DNA from: Bacillota bacterium
Lineage (GTDB): Bacteria > Bacillota_A > Clostridia > DSM-8532
DNA length: 9,620 bases
Assembly (NCBI GenBank): GCA_023424865.1
Contig: JAFADM010000499.1
Coordinates: 1 to 9,620 of the forward strand
Reading direction: 5' to 3'
In this document: positions 6,766-9,620 of the stretch, in pieces
Numbering within the stretch: the first letter of the stretch is position 1
Layout: every line of letters begins with the position of its first letter
Notes under the pieces: generated by a model
Told to the model about the DNA's origin: nothing
The model's database searches: none
What the model saw: only the letters and a program-made list of their open reading frames with translations
Program-made: the position numbers and the translations under genes

Positions 6766-6806
6766 AATCCAAGTTCTCCTTCACTTATATAAATAACGTG
6801 AGGTTC

Positions 6807-7046
6807 CTATTTATGTGTACAACATAATAATACACGATCATAATACCATACTTTCCCACATCGAAGACATATCTTCACTTTAGCGGAAGATATGTCTTTC
6901 GCTTCCTTTCCTGACATAGAAGAAATGCTCAACACTCCTACATTACCTTTGAGTTCCACTCTTTTCCTCTGTAGGTAACCTTTTTTATATAGTTGTCTGT
7001 TTTCAACGCACTCCCTAGTGTCCTTGTATGGTACACCTCTTGACAT
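6807..7046 (-). CDS. Doubtful 79-codon ORF with CxxC and CC residues
   Basis: The ORF encodes a basic 79-residue product ending KICLRCGKVWYYDRVLLCCTHK, which resembles half of a zinc ribbon. No family is recognised. Evidence against it being a gene: there is no SD before ATG 7046, the start codon lies on the -35 box of the divergent tetR promoter, and a 13-bp hairpin (6864-6898) runs through the coding frame. A weak minus promoter (TTGATT, 17 bp, TACAAA) ends right at the ATG and would start transcription inside the ORF. It lies 41 bp before the epimerase gene on the same strand. It could be a leader of that gene, a decayed fragment or non-coding. Confidence 0.2.
   Translation of the reverse strand: MSRGVPYKDTRECVENRQLYKKGYLQRKRVELKGNVGVLSISSMSGKEAKDISSAKVKICLRCGKVWYYDRVLLCCTHK
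6864..6898. repeat. 13-bp perfect inverted repeat upstream of the epimerase gene
   Basis: AAGACATATCTTC (6864-6876) and GAAGATATGTCTT (6886-6898) are exact reverse complements around a 9-nt loop. Neither strand has a T tract after it, so a simple terminator is unlikely. It sits about 100 nt before the epimerase ATG, in what may be its leader. Confidence 0.7.
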
Positions 7047-7068
7047 TTTGTACTTAATGGAATAATAT
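7040..7068 (+). promoter_or_regulatory. Promoter of the tetR-hydrolase operon
   Basis: A perfect TTGACA (7040-7045) and a TAATAT -10 (7063-7068) are 17 bp apart, a near-consensus sigma-A promoter. Transcription would start near 7075, within the palindrome that follows, and about 30 nt before the tetR start. Confidence 0.8.
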
Positions 7069-7069
7069 A

Positions 7070-7085
7070 AATCAAACGATTGATT
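7070..7085. promoter_or_regulatory. Candidate TetR operator
   Basis: AATCAA-ACGA-TTGATT is a 16-bp interrupted palindrome with 6-bp perfect arms. It begins 2 bp after the -10 box and covers the expected start of transcription. A dimeric TetR repressor bound there would block initiation, as is usual for autoregulated tetR genes. Binding is inferred from position and symmetry. Confidence 0.6.
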
Positions 7086-7105
7086 AATAATGTGTTGAGG
7101 TGTTT

Positions 7106-7708
7106 ATGTCAGAACAGGATACAAAGCTGAAAATTATACGGGCATCCAAAAAATTGTTTGCACAAAACGGATTTGACGGGACATCAACAAGAGACATTGT
7201 TTCTGCTGCAGGCGTAAACATCTCGCTGATTTCGTATTATTTTGGAAGCAAGGAAAATCTGTTTTGTGCGCTATTTGAAGGATTCCCAGCCCCCACATAT
7301 GACAGAATGCCCGAGAATCGTGACCAACTTCTGGAAGAACTGTCCGATATTATTGCCGGAATTGTACTGTTGCGATTTGATGAACCGGATTTGGTCACTC
7401 TATTACAGCAGGAACTTTATCGGCAGAGTACGAGATCGGAAAAGCTGGTGGAGCTTTTGGCCCCCACTTGGAACCGTATCCGTGCGCTTATTGAGTTGGG
7501 CAAGGTGCAAGGTCTTTTCCGGGTGGAGCACGTGGACACAGCATTATCCCTTATCATGGCGGCAGCGTCTTTTCCGAGACAGCACACTTTCTATCGGGGT
7601 TATTTGCGGGAAAAAGAAAATCCACAGGACGTTGCCAAAGAAACTTTAAAGTTTATCCTTAGAGGTTTGGGCTGCATACAGCAAGAGCAAGGAGGCGAGT
7701 TAAAATGA
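7106..7708 (+). CDS. TetR/AcrR-family transcriptional regulator
   Basis: This 200-residue protein starts with the TetR DNA-binding domain (about 6-52): KIIRASKKLFAQNGFDGTST, the helix RDIVSAAGVNISLISYYFGS and KENLFCALF. The rest (about 60-195) is the helical ligand-binding and dimerisation half, which is poorly conserved and does not show the ligand. The frame is open from a GTG at 7100, but ATG 7106 is preferred because GAGG (7097-7100) sits 5 nt before it. The stop overlaps the hydrolase ATG by 4 nt (ATGA), so the two are co-translated and the regulator probably controls the hydrolase. The consensus promoter and palindrome upstream fit autorepression released by a ligand, perhaps the hydrolase substrate. 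Confidence 0.9.
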   Translation: MSEQDTKLKIIRASKKLFAQNGFDGTSTRDIVSAAGVNISLISYYFGSKENLFCALFEGFPAPTYDRMPENRDQLLEELSDIIAGIVLLRFDEPDLVTLLQQELYRQSTRSEKLVELLAPTWNRIRALIELGKVQGLFRVEHVDTALSLIMAAASFPRQHTFYRGYLREKENPQDVAKETLKFILRGLGCIQQEQGGELK

Positions 7709-8907
7709 AGTTATTTTTTAAGGATCAAGCATTTTCTTTTGAGCTGCTGCGTGCAGTTTCCTACAGCGGCTATCAAGGTGCGGAGTTGGGAGAATGCCTG
7801 GCGATTGCGGCGAATATCCGCGAGGGAGACTTTAACAGTTGGTTCGTCGAGTGGAACAAGGCCGCCGAGAGCCTGCACAAGCTTGGGAAATCCTGCATTG
7901 AGAACGGTCAGAAGGTTAGTGGTCGGGAGGCTCTTCTGCGTGCGTCCAATTACTACAGGACGGCGGAGTTTTTTCTCTCTCCTGACGATCCTCGGCGGAA
8001 GGTGTCATATCAGGAAAGCACAGATACTTTCCGGGAGGCCATGCGCCATATGGATTTCCGCTGCGAAACCGTGCAATTCCCCTATGAAGAAAGTTATCTG
8101 TCCGGCTATTTTTATCGCGCTTCCGGTGACGATGCTTCCGTCCCGAAGGCAACTCTGGTAATGCTGGGAGGCTTCGATTCCACTTGCGAGGAGCTTTATT
8201 TTGCCGGTGCGGCCGCTGCGATGAAGAGAGGCTATCATTGCTTAATTTTCGACGGACCCGGCCAGGGCGAAACCCTGCGCATCCAGAAAAAGCCTACGCG
8301 CTTTGATTTTGAAGTACCTGTGGGCGCGGCACTGGATTATCTGGAAACACGTCCCGAAGTCGATCAGCGCCGCATTGCGCTGATGGGAATGAGTATGGGC
8401 GGCTATTACGCGCCTCGGGCGGCGGCATTTGATAAAAGAATCTCTGCTTGCATTTCCTATGATGTCCTTTACGATGTATGGGCTTCGATGCTGAATAAAA
8501 ATCCCAGGCTACGGATCGTTGAACGGCTTTCACCCGCAGCCGCCGAGTTTGTCATGGGTATGGCTATGAAAACTGACCTCTCTCTTCGCTGGATGGTTCA
8601 AAACGCTCTGTGGGTTTACGGACTGGAGCACCGGTATGAACTCCTGAAAGCCGTTCCCCAATACACCCTGAGGGAGGTGGCCGGCCAGATCAAATGCCCT
8701 ATGCTTATCCTTGTCGGAGAGGCCGATCATTTTGTTTCTTCGGAACAAGTTGACGAACTTGTAAAACGGTTGCATTGTCCTTCCACGGTGCGTATATTCA
8801 CGAAAAAAGAGGGTGCGGAGGAACACTGCCAGGAAGGAAATCATGCGCTGTTACATCAGGTCGTTTTCGATTGGTTGGATGAGCAGCTGCCTTCCAAACT
8901 CATATAG
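7705..8907 (+). CDS. Alpha/beta hydrolase of the FrsA / Ayg1 / 2,6-dihydropseudooxynicotine hydrolase-like group
   Basis: This 400-residue hydrolase has a helical N-terminal part (about 1-110) followed by the catalytic core. Visible landmarks are LVMLGGFDSTCEE (151-163, oxyanion region), IFDGPGQGET (181-190), the nucleophile elbow GMSMGG with Ser230 (228-233), acid Asp341 in LILVGEADHF and catalytic His374 in EEHCQEGNHA. The layout and length fit the FrsA/DUF1100 and Ayg1-type hydrolases, which cleave C-C or ester bonds in ketone or aromatic compounds; the substrate here is unknown. All triad residues are present, so it should be active. GGAGG lies 9 nt before the ATG, which overlaps the tetR stop. 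Codon choice is richer in G and C (GCC, CGC, GGC) than in neighbouring genes, which suggests different ancestry. A terminator follows about 50 nt after the stop. Confidence 0.88.
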   Translation: MKLFFKDQAFSFELLRAVSYSGYQGAELGECLAIAANIREGDFNSWFVEWNKAAESLHKLGKSCIENGQKVSGREALLRASNYYRTAEFFLSPDDPRRKVSYQESTDTFREAMRHMDFRCETVQFPYEESYLSGYFYRASGDDASVPKATLVMLGGFDSTCEELYFAGAAAAMKRGYHCLIFDGPGQGETLRIQKKPTRFDFEVPVGAALDYLETRPEVDQRRIALMGMSMGGYYAPRAAAFDKRISACISYDVLYDVWASMLNKNPRLRIVERLSPAAAEFVMGMAMKTDLSLRWMVQNALWVYGLEHRYELLKAVPQYTLREVAGQIKCPMLILVGEADHFVSSEQVDELVKRLHCPSTVRIFTKKEGAEEHCQEGNHALLHQVVFDWLDEQLPSKLI

Positions 8908-8955
8908 GGACTTATATACTATATATTTCAAAAATAATAAATTTTGCTATAAAAC

Positions 8956-8980
8956 AAGAACCCTGCAGGATGGGTTTTTT
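8956..8980 (+). terminator. Intrinsic terminator of the tetR-hydrolase operon
   Basis: AACCC (8959-8963) pairs with GGGTT (8972-8976) around an 8-nt loop, and AAG upstream can extend the pairing into the run of six T residues at 8975-8980. The G/C part of the stem is short but the T tract is clear, and its place just after the hydrolase stop supports it. A 10-bp palindrome CCTCCGGAGG follows at 8987-8996. Confidence 0.7.
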
Positions 8981-8982
8981 AA

Positions 8983-9105
8983 TCACCCTCCGGAGGATAC
9001 ATTTATCGGAAATTCTCTATATTCTTGCAACTTACCCGGCAAAGTGCCCTCTTTGACCGATTTAACCCCAATGCCATATTTTTTAAGCTTCCGAATAAAG
9101 CGCAT
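8983..9105 (-). CDS. Unidentified 40-codon ORF
   Basis: The minus strand from ATG 9105 encodes 40 residues, basic at the start and coding-like in composition: RKLKKYGIGVKSV, then KEGTLPGKLQEYREFPINV. The frame is open for only 14 codons upstream before a TAG inside the 9137-9186 hairpin. No good SD precedes the ATG. I recognise no family. It may be the tail of a gene whose front was lost when the adjoining insertion remnant formed, a small protein, or chance. Confidence 0.25.
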   Translation of the reverse strand: MRFIRKLKKYGIGVKSVKEGTLPGKLQEYREFPINVSSGG

Positions 9106-9136
9106 ACCACAAACCGGAAAGAGATAATGGACATAA

Positions 9137-9186
9137 ATAAAATTCCGCTATTAGCTGGCGAAATCCGACGAATAGCGGAATTTTAT
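9137..9186. repeat. 16-bp perfect inverted repeat beside the transposase remnant
   Basis: The arms 9137-9152 and 9171-9186 are exact reverse complements (core AATTCCGCTATT / AATAGCGGAATT) around an 18-nt loop. Both ends finish in AT-rich sequence, so it could end transcription in either direction. It lies just where transposase similarity stops, so it may also mark the junction of an insertion or deletion. Confidence 0.75.
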
Positions 9187-9310
9187 GATAAGGCACAATA
9201 AATTGCGCGAATATCTTTCTTAATAGATGATTCTTTGGAATCAGTTCACCCAGATCCACTACAAGCATTTGTAACTGGCCATTTTTTCTACCCATGATGG
9301 CGATTACCAT
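9187..9310 (-). pseudogene. N-terminal remnant of an IS1182-type transposase
   Basis: From ATG 9310 (GGAGG 8 nt upstream) the minus strand reads MGRKNGQLQMLVVDLGELIP followed by KNHLLRKI. This matches the conserved opening of IS1182/DUF772-type transposases (QLQM...DLEDLVPKDHLLRKI). After that block the similarity stops, about 9222; the next residues (FAQFIVPYHK and onward to a stop at 9083) do not look like transposase. The DDE catalytic core and the right end of the element are absent, so this is a decayed fragment that cannot move. The frame also stays open upstream to 9388, but the ribosome site supports 9310. I could not identify terminal inverted repeats. Confidence 0.6.
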
Positions 9311-9498
9311 GAAATCGACCTCCAGGTAGTACGAAAAAGAGCTACAGCGATCTTTTAGTTTTGCTGCAGCCTCTTCTAGAATAATCATGGAAAAAGATTT
9401 TTGGTTTCAAGCTTCGATTAGGTTCATACTTTGGCAAGTTAGGTCATAAAAAATGAAAAGTCATAGCCTTCTATTTTGCTCATAATTAAAAGCATATC

Positions 9499-9620
9499 TT
9501 ATAATGTTTTTTTGTAATATAAGACTAATTCTCCATCCTCTATTTCAGACATTACAAATACATTGTAACCCCAATGAAAATAAATCGAAAGATTCCTTGT
9601 TTCTTTTGCCTCAACGCCGA
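9499..9620 (-). CDS. C-terminal end of a GNAT-like protein (partial, 5' end outside window)
   Basis: A minus-strand frame enters from the right edge and ends at a TAA (9499-9501), giving 39 residues: VEAKETRNLSIYFHWGYNVF, then a short acidic turn and ELVLYYKKTL. The pattern of a small residue series with Asn, an aromatic-rich helix, a glycine turn and a final ELVLYYKK strand resembles the end of GNAT N-acetyltransferases, where an Asn and following helix lie near acetyl-CoA. Too little is present to name the substrate. No clear terminator follows; 9389-9498 has no gene. Confidence 0.5.
   Translation of the reverse strand, partial: GVEAKETRNLSIYFHWGYNVFVMSEIEDGELVLYYKKTL

Noticed and set aside
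7242..7649. 135-codon plus-strand ORF inside tetR
   Set aside because: It is a shifted-frame shadow of a well-supported TetR gene, rich in Trp and Arg and with no recognisable domain.
8530..8844. 104-codon minus-strand ORF opposite the hydrolase
   Set aside because: It is antisense to the catalytic core of a clearly coding gene and has no SD or family resemblance.

Overview
The window looks like chromosomal accessory DNA from a low-to-mid GC Gram-positive bacterium, most likely class Clostridia. Three things suggest this: strong Shine-Dalgarno (SD) sequences before nearly every gene, several single-gene regulator/effector units typical of clostridial genomes (MerR with an effector-binding domain, DUF6273, XRE-TPR, TetR-hydrolase), and an IS1182-type transposase remnant. 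No species can be named from sequence alone. There are no tRNA or rRNA genes, CRISPR arrays or phage structural genes.

Layout. Most genes read on the minus strand. From the left edge: an XRE/TPR regulator cut by the window edge (1-845); a CadD-type cadmium-resistance transporter with an enlarged cytosolic loop (952-1809); a 350-bp leader region with a clear minus-strand intrinsic terminator and nested inverted repeats that could form a riboswitch-like attenuator (1810-2158); an FMN-binding split-barrel (pyridoxamine-phosphate-oxidase-like) protein (2159-2635); a DUF6273 protein (2711-3328) that overlaps the end of a MerR-family regulator with a GyrI-like effector domain (3321-4337); the MerR promoter with its 19-bp spacer and dyad (4367-4397); an unrecognised 338-residue protein with a CxxCxxC...C cysteine set (4659-5675); a sugar phosphate isomerase/epimerase TIM barrel (5995-6765); and a doubtful 79-codon ORF (6807-7046).

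The only plus-strand unit is a TetR regulator and an FrsA/Ayg1-like alpha/beta hydrolase (7106-8907). They overlap by 4 nt and have a consensus promoter, a palindromic candidate operator and a terminator. The hydrolase looks richer in G+C than the genes around it. The right end (8908-9620) is mostly decayed DNA: a 40-codon unidentified ORF, a 16-bp perfect hairpin, an IS1182-like transposase N-terminal fragment and the C-terminus of a GNAT-like protein.

How the genes relate. Two regulatory modules are well supported by sequence: merR-DUF6273 (overlapping genes, MerR-type promoter) and tetR-hydrolase (overlapping genes, dyad beside the -10). The transporter, split-barrel protein, epimerase and cysteine protein have no shared pathway that I can see. 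The least explained parts are the structured cadD leader, the DUF6273 partner of MerR and the 338-residue cysteine protein.
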